Shown piece after piece: positions 1 to 9,217 of a stretch of DNA of 64,000 nucleotides. Under the pieces are notes generated by a model. It was given only the letters and a program-made list of their open reading frames with translations. It was not told the DNA's origin and ran no database searches. The position numbers were made by a program, and so were the translations under genes. The stretch comes from Oceanospirillum sp047518265 (lineage in GTDB: Bacteria > Pseudomonadota > Gammaproteobacteria > Pseudomonadales > Halomonadaceae): assembly GCA_047518265.1 (NCBI GenBank), contig JAKZRG010000001.1, forward strand, positions 62,001 to 126,000. The letters run 5' to 3'. Numbering within the stretch: position 1 is the first letter of the stretch; each line of letters starts with the position of its first letter.

Positions 1-1
1 G

Positions 2-241
2 ACCGTTCTGCAAGAATATATGGATCGCCGTCAAAGCGATCAGGATAGCGTTATCGGTTTCAGCGATGGATTGATCCGTTTATTTGCTAATAACAACCCT
101 ATGCTGGGTCATATGCGAGCGGGTGGTTTAATGCTACTGGATCGACTGAAACCCGCAAAACGCTGGTTTGCCCGTCAAGCCATGGGCATTGGTGGTCAAG
201 CGGTACGCCTAAAGCCCGTCAGTCCAATTGAAGATAAATAA
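2..241 (+). CDS. ubiH: UbiH-type FAD monooxygenase, C-terminal end only
   Basis: Only the last 79 codons are present; the reading frame is open to the left edge, so the start lies outside the window. The residues around RRQSDQDSVIGFSDGL and the closing FARQAMG segment match the C-terminus of 2-octaprenyl-6-methoxyphenol hydroxylase of the UbiH/COQ6 family, an inner-membrane-associated flavoprotein of ubiquinone synthesis. The FAD-binding parts are not visible, so the choice of UbiH over its paralogues rests on this tail and on the next gene being a second enzyme of the same family, as in the ubiH-ubiI (visC) order of enterobacteria. Confidence 0.75.
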   Translation, partial: TVLQEYMDRRQSDQDSVIGFSDGLIRLFANNNPMLGHMRAGGLMLLDRLKPAKRWFARQAMGIGGQAVRLKPVSPIEDK

Positions 242-269
242 TACTAATCCTATAAGTTATTAAATCAAT

Positions 270-341
270 GTAGGTCGGAAAAGCCGAAGGCGCCTTCCGA
301 CGGCTGCAAATGTCGGATGGCGCTCCGCTTATCCAACCTAC
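270..341. repeat. REP-like palindromic intergenic element
   Basis: The element starts with GTAGGTCGGA and ends with ATCCAACCTAC, which are inverted near-copies, and contains internal inverted pieces (GTCGGAA / TTCCGAC). This composition resembles the short REP-type palindromes found between genes in many Gammaproteobacteria. It lies between ubiH and ubiI and could fold in the ubiH-ubiI transcript. Only one copy was noticed in the window. Confidence 0.5.
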
Positions 342-452
342 TCTCGAAAGAGGGGGATTTAATATCGGCGTATTTTTCGGGATTGCTATCAATACAAAGA
401 TAACGATGTGACCAATATCACAGCGGCCAATGAGACAAAAAGAGATAAGCAC

Positions 453-1730
453 ATGAAAGAAGCACAGAGCATAAACCATTACGATCTGATCATTGTCGGT
501 GGCGGCATGGTGGGTGCTTCTATTGCTTGCGGTTTAGCGGATACGGGCATGCGTATCTCTGTACTGGAGGTGGCTGAACAAGCATCGCCTTGGCAACAGG
601 ATAAGGTTGATCCGAGAGTGAGCGCTTTAACGGAAGCCTCCCGCGCCTTTTTGCAATCCCTGAATGCTTGGCAAGAGATGCCACAGATGCGTGTCACGCC
701 TTATCAGCAGATGAAGGTATGGGAATCCGATGGTACCGGCCATATTGAGTTTAGCTGTGATGATATTTACGCCGAAAATATTGGCCATATCGTAGAAAAT
801 AGCGTCACGTTAAATGCATTATTGCACCAACTGGCTCAGAAACCTCAGGTTGAGCTGATACGCGGCGTTCAGATCCTAGGTATTACCGAAGCTTTCAAAG
901 AAGAGAAGGACCATCAAAGCGGCCAAGGTGTCGAGCGTAGTGTTCTATTGGCCGATGGTAGCCAGCTCAGCGCACAACTGATTGTGGCTACCGATGGTGC
1001 TCGTTCCAAGTTAAGAGAATGGGGCGGCTTTGAAACCCGAGAATGGAACTATGGCCACGACGCCATTGTTACCACCATTAAGCTGGAACAATCTCATCAA
1101 GGCACCGCCTGGCAACGTTTTATGCCTACAGGCCCCTTGGCGTTACTGCCCATTACCTTTAAGGGCGACGATCATTACTGCTCCATTGTTTGGTCAACCA
1201 CACCGGAAGAAGCGGAACGCTTAAGCGCCTTATCAGAAGAAGCATTCTGTGCCGAGCTGAGCCTCGCCTCCGAGCATCGTCTGGGTAACGTCTTAAGCTG
1301 TGATCCACGCTTTGCTTTTCCTCTGAGACAACGGCATGCCAAACAGTATTGGAAAGAAGGCTTGGTTCTAGCAGGCGACGCTGCCCATACCATCCACCCA
1401 CTGGCAGGACAGGGTGTGAATCTGGGTTTGCTTGATGCTGCCACGCTGGTAGAAGAACTGGCTAATGCTTGGCAACGACAACAACCTCTGGGTATCGGGC
1501 AAACGTTGGGTAAGTACCAGCGCCGCCGTATGCCGGATAACCTGAAAATGATGGCGTTGATGGAGACCTTTAAACGCCTATACGGCCCCGTTCCCTTGCC
1601 TATGCGTTGGGCCCGCAATGCCGGAATGAAGCTGGTAAACAATACACCTATGGTGAAAAAGCAGCTGCTACGACAAGCGCTTGGGGAACGAGACGGTTTA
1701 CCTGAAGTGGCTCAGGTGAAGTTGGCCTGA
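453..1730 (+). CDS. ubiI: UbiI/VisC-type ubiquinone biosynthesis hydroxylase
   Basis: A 425-residue FAD-dependent monooxygenase of the UbiH/UbiI/UbiF family. A dinucleotide-binding GGGMVGA motif lies near residue 16, and the second FAD motif GDAAHTIHPLAGQG near residues 309-322. In this family the enzyme hydroxylates the ring of octaprenylphenol during ubiquinone synthesis; UbiI acts at C5. I assign UbiI rather than UbiF from its position directly after ubiH. The frame is open upstream to a GTG at 408, but the ATG at 453 puts the nucleotide-binding strand at the usual distance from the N-terminus. The ribosome site before it is weak (AGAGAT). Confidence 0.78.
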   Translation: MKEAQSINHYDLIIVGGGMVGASIACGLADTGMRISVLEVAEQASPWQQDKVDPRVSALTEASRAFLQSLNAWQEMPQMRVTPYQQMKVWESDGTGHIEFSCDDIYAENIGHIVENSVTLNALLHQLAQKPQVELIRGVQILGITEAFKEEKDHQSGQGVERSVLLADGSQLSAQLIVATDGARSKLREWGGFETREWNYGHDAIVTTIKLEQSHQGTAWQRFMPTGPLALLPITFKGDDHYCSIVWSTTPEEAERLSALSEEAFCAELSLASEHRLGNVLSCDPRFAFPLRQRHAKQYWKEGLVLAGDAAHTIHPLAGQGVNLGLLDAATLVEELANAWQRQQPLGIGQTLGKYQRRRMPDNLKMMALMETFKRLYGPVPLPMRWARNAGMKLVNNTPMVKKQLLRQALGERDGLPEVAQVKLA

Positions 1731-2187
1731 GGTTGAGTCGGAGTGTTTTTCTTAATTGAGATTGTTTGTAATATTGGTTACAGGGGTAGGAGTTAAAGTG
1801 TTTTTTTGTATTCAGCAAAAGCCTTGGCATGTTGCAGTACATCGTTTACACCCTGCTTACAATCAAGTAACTCAGTAAATTCGAGTGCGCATATTATTTT
1901 TCAATGGCCAGCCTTCAGATGCGAAAAAACCGGCCAGAAGCCGGTCTTTTCTCCCTACTCCAGGGGTCGCAATGCCACGCGTGGAAGAAGGGTAAGTCGT
2001 AGTTAAATAATAAGCTTATCGTTTCAATATATCAACCATAACTGGCTTCGTTATGCTGCCTATCTTCTGGCCAGTTTGAGAGCTGGGTGATTACCTTTTA
2101 ACAATTGTTCTGGCTAAAGTATTTGCTTAAGACTCCCTTAATCTAGCCCCTTCATACTCTCATTATGCGAAGTAATGGGAGTATAAA
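1731..2187. other. Intergenic region, 457 bp, without a convincing gene
   Basis: The stretch between ubiI and the cyclase gene holds one clear hairpin (1924-1950). On the minus strand about 30 codons with protein-like composition (ending TAYKKTL-like, about 1797-1890) have no start codon and stop at once upstream, so I treat them as at most a remnant. Nothing else was recognised. Confidence 0.5.
1924..1950. terminator. Bidirectional intrinsic terminator
   Basis: A perfect 6-bp stem ACCGGC/GCCGGT with a CAGAA loop is flanked by A6 on the left and T4 on the right, the layout of a short rho-independent terminator that could work in both directions. It is about 190 bp after the ubiI stop. Confidence 0.6.
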
Positions 2188-3402
2188 ATGTCTCGGGTTG
2201 ATTTAGGTACCGTTGAGCAGCGTATTAGGGGCGGTAAGGTTCAGACGATTGTGCTGGAACTTTTATCGAATACGATTCATTTTCCATTAGCCAATATTAT
2301 TCTTGAGATGTTGTTGGAGGGCTTCTTCTCTTATCTGACAGAAGTCGATTTTTACGCCATGTTATTTGCTTGCCTCATTCAGGCGTGGTGGTTAGGTCAA
2401 CGGCAATACCAGAATCAACCGGCTCCATTTGTGGGTAATCTTATCGGCCCGGCCATTTATAGCGCTGTAGAGTGGTTGATGGATGGCCATGCTTTCTGGT
2501 TAGCTCCCCATCATCAGGCTTATTGGTTATTCGCCATCGTGGTGGGTAGTCTGCAACAATTACAGCAGCATCTCCCCCGTAATACCCGTATCTATCTGTT
2601 GTTGGCAGAGCATCTGTCTCGTACTTCTATTTTGTTGGTGATGTATGCCATTTTTGAGTGGCATGAAAATCCTAGTATTAATTCCCTTGAGATGTTTTTG
2701 GAGGAGAGCAGTCATCAATTTGTTTCTTTGGTGATTCTCTTATTGGGCTTTGTGGTGGGTTTCGGTTATTGGTTAGCGCAACAGTATCAAGATACCTTAC
2801 AGGCGACGGCGGCTCAGTTGCGGATTTATTCCGAGTGGTTGTTAGGTCGCGAGTTATTGGATAGAGCGGTTGCTGATCACAAGGTGCTGGGATTAAGTCG
2901 TAGGCAGCGTGCGGTGTTGTTTATGGATATCAGAGGTTTTACCGCTTGGAGCGAGCAACAAACACCGGAGCAGGTGGTGGAAATGCTGAATAGCTGCTTT
3001 GCGGCGGCGGAGCCTATTTTAGATCGTTATAAGGCCATTAAGGTAAAGCATACCGGTGATGAGATTATGGCGGTTTTCACCGATGCAGAGTCGGCGTTTT
3101 GGTCGGGCCGGGCTTTGAGATTGGAGTTGGAACAAATTCTATCCCCCTATGGCTTGAGTGCTGGTGGTGGCATACACTACGGCGAGTTGGTTGAGGGCTT
3201 GATTGGCGGCCAGAAGTTACGCAGTTACGATATTATTGGTGATACCGTAAATACGGCGAAAAGGCTGTGTGATGGCGCTAAAGGTGGTGAACTTCTGATA
3301 TCAGAATCTGTCTGTCACTGTGTGGAGCCTGATCGCTTGTTCAGTCAACGTGAGATCGTCATGAAGGGCAAAAAACAGCCATTAACTGTTTTTAGTATTT
3401 AG
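2188..3402 (+). CDS. Membrane-bound class III adenylate/guanylate cyclase
   Basis: A 404-residue protein with a hydrophobic N-terminal half (about five or six membrane segments in residues 25-205) and a C-terminal class III nucleotidyl cyclase domain. Seen motifs are FMDIRGFT (about 246, first metal Asp), KHTGDEIMAVF (about 287, second metal Asp) and IIGDTVNTAKRL (about 350) with the Asn and Arg that stabilise the transition state. It should make a cyclic nucleotide from NTP at the inner membrane; ATP versus GTP preference was not decided. A GGAG ribosome site precedes the ATG. It appears to be a single-gene unit. Confidence 0.85.
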   Translation: MSRVDLGTVEQRIRGGKVQTIVLELLSNTIHFPLANIILEMLLEGFFSYLTEVDFYAMLFACLIQAWWLGQRQYQNQPAPFVGNLIGPAIYSAVEWLMDGHAFWLAPHHQAYWLFAIVVGSLQQLQQHLPRNTRIYLLLAEHLSRTSILLVMYAIFEWHENPSINSLEMFLEESSHQFVSLVILLLGFVVGFGYWLAQQYQDTLQATAAQLRIYSEWLLGRELLDRAVADHKVLGLSRRQRAVLFMDIRGFTAWSEQQTPEQVVEMLNSCFAAAEPILDRYKAIKVKHTGDEIMAVFTDAESAFWSGRALRLELEQILSPYGLSAGGGIHYGELVEGLIGGQKLRSYDIIGDTVNTAKRLCDGAKGGELLISESVCHCVEPDRLFSQREIVMKGKKQPLTVFSI

Positions 3403-3508
3403 AACCTACAAGAAGTACTTGTTTAAGCGTTCTGGTCTAATTGGGTTAGTATTGTGGATTGCACTGATCTCAGAATACCTATTTTGCTAGAGCTAACCGG
3501 AGAACCCG

Positions 3509-4030
3509 ATGTCTGCTATTGAAGTATCTTATAACTGGTCTGAAAAAGAGTATTTAGAAGCGGCGGATCAGAACAGCCGATTTGGTGAGAATAAATCGAA
3601 AGATAAATTGGTAGCCATGGTGGTGGGTGTTCTGATTGTTTTAAGTCTATTTATGATGATGCAGCGGGGCTTTGAACCTGCAGATAGCATGGCGTTCTTT
3701 TTGGCTGTTTATTGGTTTGTACTGCGTAAACGCCTGCATAATAACTTATTACGTAAACGCTTTTTGAAAAGCGACCAAAAAGATAAAAAGATAAGCCTGA
3801 GTATTTCAGATGAAGTGATTAATGCACAAACAGAAGGTCAACCGGAAGGCACATTTGACTGGAGCAGTGTCACTAAGGTGGTACGTTCTGCCAAAGGTTT
3901 TCTGATGTACCGTGGCGGCAATTATATCTGGTTGCCCAATACGGCCTTTGCTGTATCCGAAGAGGTTGAGCAGTTTGCAGCCCTGTCAGAACGTAAAGCG
4001 GGTCAGTTTGTTGATAAAAGCGCGGCTTAA
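3509..4030 (+). CDS. YcxB-like membrane protein
   Basis: A 173-residue protein with two adjacent hydrophobic segments (about 43-60 and 64-82) followed by a basic patch and a soluble C-terminal domain. The C-terminal segment around FDWSSVTKVVRSAKGFLMYRG and the following WLPNTAF matches the YcxB-like C-terminal domain, whose members sit in the inner membrane and whose function is unknown. A GGAG ribosome site lies before the ATG. Neighbours give no hint of function. Confidence 0.7.
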   Translation: MSAIEVSYNWSEKEYLEAADQNSRFGENKSKDKLVAMVVGVLIVLSLFMMMQRGFEPADSMAFFLAVYWFVLRKRLHNNLLRKRFLKSDQKDKKISLSISDEVINAQTEGQPEGTFDWSSVTKVVRSAKGFLMYRGGNYIWLPNTAFAVSEEVEQFAALSERKAGQFVDKSAA

Positions 4031-4164
4031 GACAACACTGATAAGTAGTGAATGCACTGTGCTTGGTTATTTTATTGGCGTTAGCTGGAGCTAAGCTCCC
4101 TAAATGTTCTGCATTGTTAGGCGATCGCCAATAAGATAATTGCTTGCTTGATGAGGGATTGATT

Positions 4165-4545
4165 ATGCAAACACCTACAGAGCTAAAATACTCTGCCACC
4201 CATCAATGGGCCAGACTGGAAAGCGATGGTACGGTTGTTATCGGTATTACCGATTATGCGCAAAATGAGCTGGGTGATGTGGTGTTTGTGGAAGCGCCGA
4301 GGCTGGGTGATAAAATGTCTGCCGGTGAGCAGATCTGTATTGTGGAATCAGTAAAAACGGCATCGGAGGTGTATGCACCGATATCTGGTGAGATTGTCGC
4401 CGTTAATGCTCAGCTGGATGATCATCCTGAATGGGTGAATGATGATGTTTATGGTCAGGCTTGGTTCTGTCGAATGAATCCTTCCGATCCTGAGGAGTTG
4501 AAACAGTTAATGGATGCAGAGGCTTATCAGGCTCATACCGAATAG
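4165..4545 (+). CDS. gcvH: Glycine cleavage system H protein
   Basis: A 126-residue lipoyl carrier protein. The lipoylation site is Lys64 in the ESVKTASEVY motif, and the flanking hammerhead fold residues (DYAQNELGDVVFVEAP, PISGEI) are typical. H protein shuttles the aminomethyl group between GcvP, GcvT and the lipoamide dehydrogenase in the cytoplasm. The ATG at 4165 has a GAGGGATT ribosome site, so the upstream TTG at 4144 is not needed. No gcvT or gcvP lies nearby; the gene stands alone, so the rest of the complex must be encoded elsewhere. Confidence 0.92.
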   Translation: MQTPTELKYSATHQWARLESDGTVVIGITDYAQNELGDVVFVEAPRLGDKMSAGEQICIVESVKTASEVYAPISGEIVAVNAQLDDHPEWVNDDVYGQAWFCRMNPSDPEELKQLMDAEAYQAHTE

Positions 4546-4570
4546 GTTGCTTCTATTTTCTCTTCTGTTT

Positions 4571-4600
4571 CTGTTGTACCGCCGCAACAACCGCTATAAT
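4571..4600 (+). promoter_or_regulatory. Probable sigma-70 promoter for rlmI
   Basis: A consensus -10 hexamer TATAAT (4595-4600) is preceded at 18 bp by CTGTTG, a partial -35. It lies about 77 bp before the rlmI start and after the gcvH stop. Confidence 0.5.
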
Positions 4601-4676
4601 GCCCGCCTTTCCCTGTTGGTGGCTATACTGACAGCACTTCCGAACCAACACGCAATTATTACCAGAGAGAACACCC

Positions 4677-5870
4677 ATGATGCTGGCTAGCTTACGCCTG
4701 AACAAAAATGCCGACCGCCGGATTAAAGCAGGTCATTTATGGATCTACAGTAATGAAGTAGATACTAAAATCTCGCCACTGCGACAGTACAGCGCGGGTC
4801 AGCAGGTACAAGTGGAAGCCTCCAATGGTAAAACCCTGGGTACGGCCTATCTGAATCCTAATACACTGATCTGTGGCCGTATGATTAGCCAAGATCCTGA
4901 GCAGGTTTTAGATAAGTCTTTGCTGGTGCATCGCATTAATATTGCTCTGAGTATGCGTGAGCGTGCTTTCCCAACCCCTCACTACCGTTTGGTGTATGGC
5001 GAAAGTGATATGTTGCCTGGACTGGTAGTGGATCGTTTTGGCGATGTATTGTCTGTCCAGTTAAATACGGCGGGTATGCAGGCGCTGGAAACGGACATTC
5101 TGGATGCACTGGAAAAAGTACTGAAGCCGCAAGCTATAGTGATGCGTAATGATGGCGGTATGCGCAAGTTGGAAGGGCTGGAAGAAGAAACACGAGTGGC
5201 TCGTGGTGAGCTGCCAGAAGAGGTGTTCCTAGAAGAGAACGGCGTGAAGTTCCACGTACCGGTTCTAACGGGCCAGAAAACCGGTTGGTTCTACGATCAC
5301 CGTATGAATCGCGCCCGTATGCAGCAGTTCTGTAAAGGTAAAAAAGTACTGGATCTGTTCAGTTACGTGGGCGGTTGGGGCGTACAAGCCGCTGCCGCTG
5401 GTGCCGAGTCTGTGATGTGTGTGGATGCATCGGCCACCGCTCTGGATGAAGTGGAAAAAAATGCCCAGCTGAATGATGTGGCCGATAAGGTCAGTACTAT
5501 GCAGGGTGATGCCTTTGAAGCGTTGAAGCAGCTGATTCAGGAAGGTGAAAAGTTTGATGTTATCGTGCTGGACCCTCCAGCCTTTATCAAACGTCGTAAA
5601 GATATTAAAAATGGTGAGCAGGCTTATAAGCGTATTAACCAGTTGGCTATGCGTCTGCTGGAAAAAGATGCCATTCTGATTTCGGCCTCTTGTTCTATGC
5701 ATCTGGCCTATGATCGTTTGATCGATGTGGTACGCAGCTCTGCTCGTCACGTTGACCGTCATGCACAGATTCTGGAACAGGGTCATCAGGGTGCGGATCA
5801 TCCGGTTCATCCGGCCATTGCTGAAACCGCTTATCTGAAGTCTCTGATCGTGCGGGTTTATCGCGATTAA
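4677..5870 (+). CDS. rlmI: 23S rRNA (cytosine1962-C5)-methyltransferase RlmI
   Basis: A 397-residue protein, close to the length of E. coli RlmI. The N-terminal 75 residues form the PUA-like RNA-binding domain, followed by the Rossmann methyltransferase domain with DLFSYVGGWG (about 225) for SAM binding, DPPAF (about 299) and the SCSMH catalytic cysteine region (about 338). It methylates cytosine in 23S rRNA using S-adenosylmethionine. A GAGAG ribosome site precedes the first of two adjacent ATGs. Its stop overlaps the start of the thioesterase gene (TAATG), so the two are translationally coupled. Confidence 0.9.
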   Translation: MMLASLRLNKNADRRIKAGHLWIYSNEVDTKISPLRQYSAGQQVQVEASNGKTLGTAYLNPNTLICGRMISQDPEQVLDKSLLVHRINIALSMRERAFPTPHYRLVYGESDMLPGLVVDRFGDVLSVQLNTAGMQALETDILDALEKVLKPQAIVMRNDGGMRKLEGLEEETRVARGELPEEVFLEENGVKFHVPVLTGQKTGWFYDHRMNRARMQQFCKGKKVLDLFSYVGGWGVQAAAAGAESVMCVDASATALDEVEKNAQLNDVADKVSTMQGDAFEALKQLIQEGEKFDVIVLDPPAFIKRRKDIKNGEQAYKRINQLAMRLLEKDAILISASCSMHLAYDRLIDVVRSSARHVDRHAQILEQGHQGADHPVHPAIAETAYLKSLIVRVYRD

Positions 5871-6451
5871 TGGCGGACTCTAGTCTAAGCTCTGATACCG
5901 GATTACTAGCAGGCTCTGGATCATCGACTGACGCTCCGTCCGTCGCTGATCCTTGGTTGAGCTCTGTTCCGGTGGATTGGTCGATACCTAAGGATCTGCT
6001 CTGGCAATTGCCGGAGCAGTACTCTGATTCCGTACAACAAAGCCCTTTTGTTTTACCTTTGCAGGCGCAAGCAGATCATATCGACCATTATGGTCATGTG
6101 AATAATGGCGTTTATCTGGATTGGTTGCAGCAGGTGGGTTGGGCCCATGTTGAGCAGATGGGTTTAAGCCTTGAACTCTATCGTCGACTGGATCGTGCCT
6201 TGGTGGTACATCGCCATGAACTGGATTATCTGGCACCAGCCTATGGTGATGATCAGTTGGTGATGGCGACCTGGGTTGTGCAGTTCAATCGAGTGAGTGT
6301 TTATCGTTGTTTTCAATTACAGCGTGTTGGCGACGGTAAAACCCTATTTCGTGCCTATAGTCATTATGTCTGTACCCGAATGAGCAATGGCAAGGCCTGT
6401 CGATTGCCTCCTGAATTCTTAAATGCTTATGCCCGTGTAGCAGAGTCATAA
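5870..6451 (+). CDS. Hotdog-fold acyl-CoA thioesterase (4HBT family)
   Basis: A 193-residue protein with about 55 low-complexity N-terminal residues and then a 4HBT hotdog domain. The DHYGHVNNGVYLDWLQQVGW segment (about 73-92) carries the catalytic Asp/Asn-type residues of the YbgC/FadM-like thioesterases, and HRHELDYLAPA is also family-typical. It probably hydrolyses an acyl-CoA in the cytoplasm; the substrate cannot be read from sequence. The ATG shares one base with the rlmI stop codon. Confidence 0.82.
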   Translation: MADSSLSSDTGLLAGSGSSTDAPSVADPWLSSVPVDWSIPKDLLWQLPEQYSDSVQQSPFVLPLQAQADHIDHYGHVNNGVYLDWLQQVGWAHVEQMGLSLELYRRLDRALVVHRHELDYLAPAYGDDQLVMATWVVQFNRVSVYRCFQLQRVGDGKTLFRAYSHYVCTRMSNGKACRLPPEFLNAYARVAES

Positions 6452-6461
6452 GCAATAGGTT

Positions 6462-7088
6462 TTAGTCTTTTTTATAGGGGTTAGGCAGCTTCAGATGGAA
6501 TTGAATGGCCAGGGCCCGAAGAATAAAGGCTACTAAAAAGCCGCCTACCAGATCATAGCTGTCTGGTAAGCCCAGAGTGCTCAGCCATAGATATATCGCA
6601 GCCCCTGCCACGGTTGTGGTGATATAGAGTTCTTCGTTCATTAATGTCAGATTACTGCTGCATAAGACATCCCGAGCGATACCGCCAAAGCTTGCGGTCA
6701 TCACCCCCATACAAAGTGCAATCAGTGGTGATACACCAAAGTCCAAACCTATCTTGGTGCCGACAACGGAAAACAGGGCCAGTCCCACCGCATCCATCCA
6801 TATCAACGCCTTCGTTCTAGAGGCCAGATTGGGTGCGATAAAATAGGTAATAGCGGAAGCTATCAAACAGATCACAATCCAGATGGGTTCTCTAATCCAG
6901 AAAACAGGCATATTACCCAGCAATACATCCCGCAAGGTGCCGCCGCCCACACCGGTTGCTGTGCCGATTAACATAAAGCCCAGAATATCCATTTTCTGAC
7001 GAGCGGCATCCAAGGCCCCAGAAATAGCAAAAACGGCGACGGCGGATAATCCCATGATATTCACGGCTGCTGTAATATCGAATGTCAT
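6462..7088 (-). CDS. TRIC-type/UPF0126 inner-membrane protein
   Basis: A 208-residue polytopic membrane protein with two related halves of three helices. The motifs SGALDAARQKMDILGFM, TGVGGGTLRDVLLG and, in the second half, TASFGGIARDVL are the signature of the UPF0126 (YadS/YicG) family, bacterial relatives of trimeric intracellular cation channels and implicated in cation or small-metabolite passage. The ATG at 7088 follows an AGGAG ribosome site; the longer frame to 7148 has no such site. It converges with the thioesterase gene, ten bases apart. Confidence 0.82.
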   Translation of the reverse strand: MTFDITAAVNIMGLSAVAVFAISGALDAARQKMDILGFMLIGTATGVGGGTLRDVLLGNMPVFWIREPIWIVICLIASAITYFIAPNLASRTKALIWMDAVGLALFSVVGTKIGLDFGVSPLIALCMGVMTASFGGIARDVLCSSNLTLMNEELYITTTVAGAAIYLWLSTLGLPDSYDLVGGFLVAFILRALAIQFHLKLPNPYKKD

Positions 7089-7363
7089 TACTTTCTCCTG
7101 TGCCCTTAGAGGGATGTTAACTGTATTCGAAAGCCTTTGAAGCGGCACGAAGTGCTGAGTGTAAAGTTTAACGAGTCATTGTTTGTTGACTTAAAGTTAA
7201 GTTTAAGTTGTAGACTTCGATTCCTAATCGAATAGCGTCGTTTTATTCGATTATACAAGATAAAAATGATGGCGATATTGGTAACCTTCATCATGATGGT
7301 AATAGGGTTATGTCGCCATACTTCTTCTTTTTTAATAGGGCATCAGTGACTTTTGGAGCAGTT

Positions 7364-8170
7364 ATGACGATATTTTCCAGCCAAGATTACTTGGCTCGTA
7401 TTGGTTTAGAGTCGACACCAGATATCAGTATTGACGGTTTGCAGGCGATTCATAAAGCACAGCATAGGACAATTCCATTCGAGAACTTCGATGTGGCTTT
7501 GGGTCGGGGAGTAGACCCTTCACCGGAAGCGCTGGTGCGTAAACTGGTGGATAGCAAACGTGGTGGTTACTGTTTTGAACTGAATGGTTTGTTATTGATG
7601 GCACTGACACACTTTGGTTTTGATGTACGGCCATTATTAGGTCGGGTACATCTATCCGGTGCTCCTACGGGAAGAGGGCATCTGATACTGTTAGTCAGTT
7701 TTGAAGGAGAACAGTGGATTGTCGATGCAGGTTTTGGGGCGCAAACACCACGGGCTCCCCTGCCGTTAGTTTTGGAGCAAGAAATCCAGATAGATATGCA
7801 AACCTTTAGGCTACTGGATAATGATCTTTATGGTGTGATGTTACAGGGCCAGCAAAATGGAGAGTGGAGTAATCTGTATAGCTTTGATTTTTCTCACGTG
7901 TGTGGAGGTGATATTAAGTATGGCAATCACTTCACATCGACTCATCCTGAATCAAGTTTTGTCGCATCCTGCATTGCGGCGTTACCAACGGATACGGGTC
8001 TTGTGACGCTCGCTAATCAAACGCTGCGGATCAGAACGGCAGGTGATGTTGTTGAGCAAGAACTGGATGGGGCTAATTATATCGAATCCTTGCGGACTCA
8101 TTTCGGTATTGAGTTGGATGAGCCTTATGAGGCTCTGAAACCATTGGCTGCAATTATCAAGGGGGCGTAA
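7364..8170 (+). CDS. nat: Arylamine N-acetyltransferase
   Basis: A 268-residue member of the arylamine N-acetyltransferase family. The catalytic triad is visible as Cys70 in RGGYCFELN, His106 in GRGHLILLV and Asp121 in IVDAGFG. These enzymes move an acyl group from acyl-CoA to arylamines or related amines in the cytoplasm. I chose the ATG at 7364 because a GGAGC ribosome site precedes it; the frame stays open to 7310 but without such a site and with a phenylalanine-rich tail unlike the family. Confidence 0.9.
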   Translation: MTIFSSQDYLARIGLESTPDISIDGLQAIHKAQHRTIPFENFDVALGRGVDPSPEALVRKLVDSKRGGYCFELNGLLLMALTHFGFDVRPLLGRVHLSGAPTGRGHLILLVSFEGEQWIVDAGFGAQTPRAPLPLVLEQEIQIDMQTFRLLDNDLYGVMLQGQQNGEWSNLYSFDFSHVCGGDIKYGNHFTSTHPESSFVASCIAALPTDTGLVTLANQTLRIRTAGDVVEQELDGANYIESLRTHFGIELDEPYEALKPLAAIIKGA

Positions 8171-8272
8171 ATACCGGTATTGTGTTTTACCTGTGGCGAC
8201 TGTTTTATGGTAGGGTCTGCGCTGGGTTTCGGCCTGCCATCATCAATGTTTTAGGTTTAGGAAAAAGCCTGC

Positions 8273-9094
8273 ATGAAGCTCTATCTCTACCTCTCGTTTC
8301 GTCACCTAGATGTTCTACGTAATAGTCGCCTGCACTTTGTTGGTGCCGTTGAACGGCAAGATCCTTTTGAGATTAACCGTCCAACCATAGGAAAAGCGGC
8401 CGATAAGGTGGCTATTAGTGAAGATGATTTTCGGGCAGAGCTCAGACGTCAGTATGCGGCCCTGCCTGAACATATGCAGGCTCTGGTAGATGAGGATTAT
8501 TTTTGTCAGCAGTTAAAGCAAAAGCGTCCGGCCATTGAAAAACAGATGCGTCAGCGTCAGCAGCCTAAAACCAAGCAGTTACCGGATGCCAAAAAGCTGG
8601 CGCCCTTAGCCCTATGCCGTTTGTTTAAGTCGCCGGTAAATCCTGTGTTATGGGAGCGTTTTGGTGATAATTACAGAGGGTTTGTCGTTGAGCTGGATAC
8701 GAAACATCCTTACTTTGCCCAGAGTCGTTATAAAGAGCAGCCTCAGGTGCTGCGTCAGGTAAGTTATGGGATTGACCGGCCGTCTGCTAAGGCGCGCATT
8801 CAACCCTTTCCTGCGCTATTTTATCGTCCGGAAGGTTATCAATCGGAACAGGAGTTTCGTTTGGTGCGACCAAAAGAGGTTGCCGATAAAACGGTCGCGC
8901 TTAATGAACGAGATTTTTATTTTTATAACTTCCCTCCAGCAGCGGTTAAGCGGGTTATTGTCGGTTGTAATGCCAGCGATAAAGAGCGCACAGGGCTTAA
9001 ACAGTTTCTGAGTGCCGATACTCGTTATAAAAAAGTTGCCCTCAGTAATCTCTGGTTAGACCCGGATCTTTTTAGCCTGCATATCAAACCTTAA
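8273..9094 (+). CDS. DUF2971-like protein
   Basis: A 273-residue soluble protein without signal peptide. The C-terminal half contains LCRLFKSPVNPVLWERFGDNYRGFVVELD and later SEQEFRLVRP, the pattern of DUF2971 proteins, which are often found in defence or accessory loci but have no established activity. The N-terminal half has a basic, glutamine-rich helical stretch near residues 85-105. Neighbouring genes give no functional link. Confidence 0.65.
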   Translation: MKLYLYLSFRHLDVLRNSRLHFVGAVERQDPFEINRPTIGKAADKVAISEDDFRAELRRQYAALPEHMQALVDEDYFCQQLKQKRPAIEKQMRQRQQPKTKQLPDAKKLAPLALCRLFKSPVNPVLWERFGDNYRGFVVELDTKHPYFAQSRYKEQPQVLRQVSYGIDRPSAKARIQPFPALFYRPEGYQSEQEFRLVRPKEVADKTVALNERDFYFYNFPPAAVKRVIVGCNASDKERTGLKQFLSADTRYKKVALSNLWLDPDLFSLHIKP

Positions 9095-9217
9095 TAGCGT
9101 TAGGTTAGTACGCTGCAGTTAGTGGATTTCGGTCATTCAGTGCTTGAATCTATTCTAGGAACTGCTGCTTTATTTAATTGAAGCCAAGAATGTTTAGTGA
9201 CGTATAACAGGAGTGTT

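Noticed and set aside
1806..2006. 66-codon plus-strand ORF after ubiI
   Set aside because: It runs through the terminator hairpin at 1924-1950, has no ribosome site and no protein-like pattern.
5265..5810. 181-codon minus-strand ORF inside rlmI
   Set aside because: It is fully opposite the conserved methyltransferase domain and is a shadow frame.
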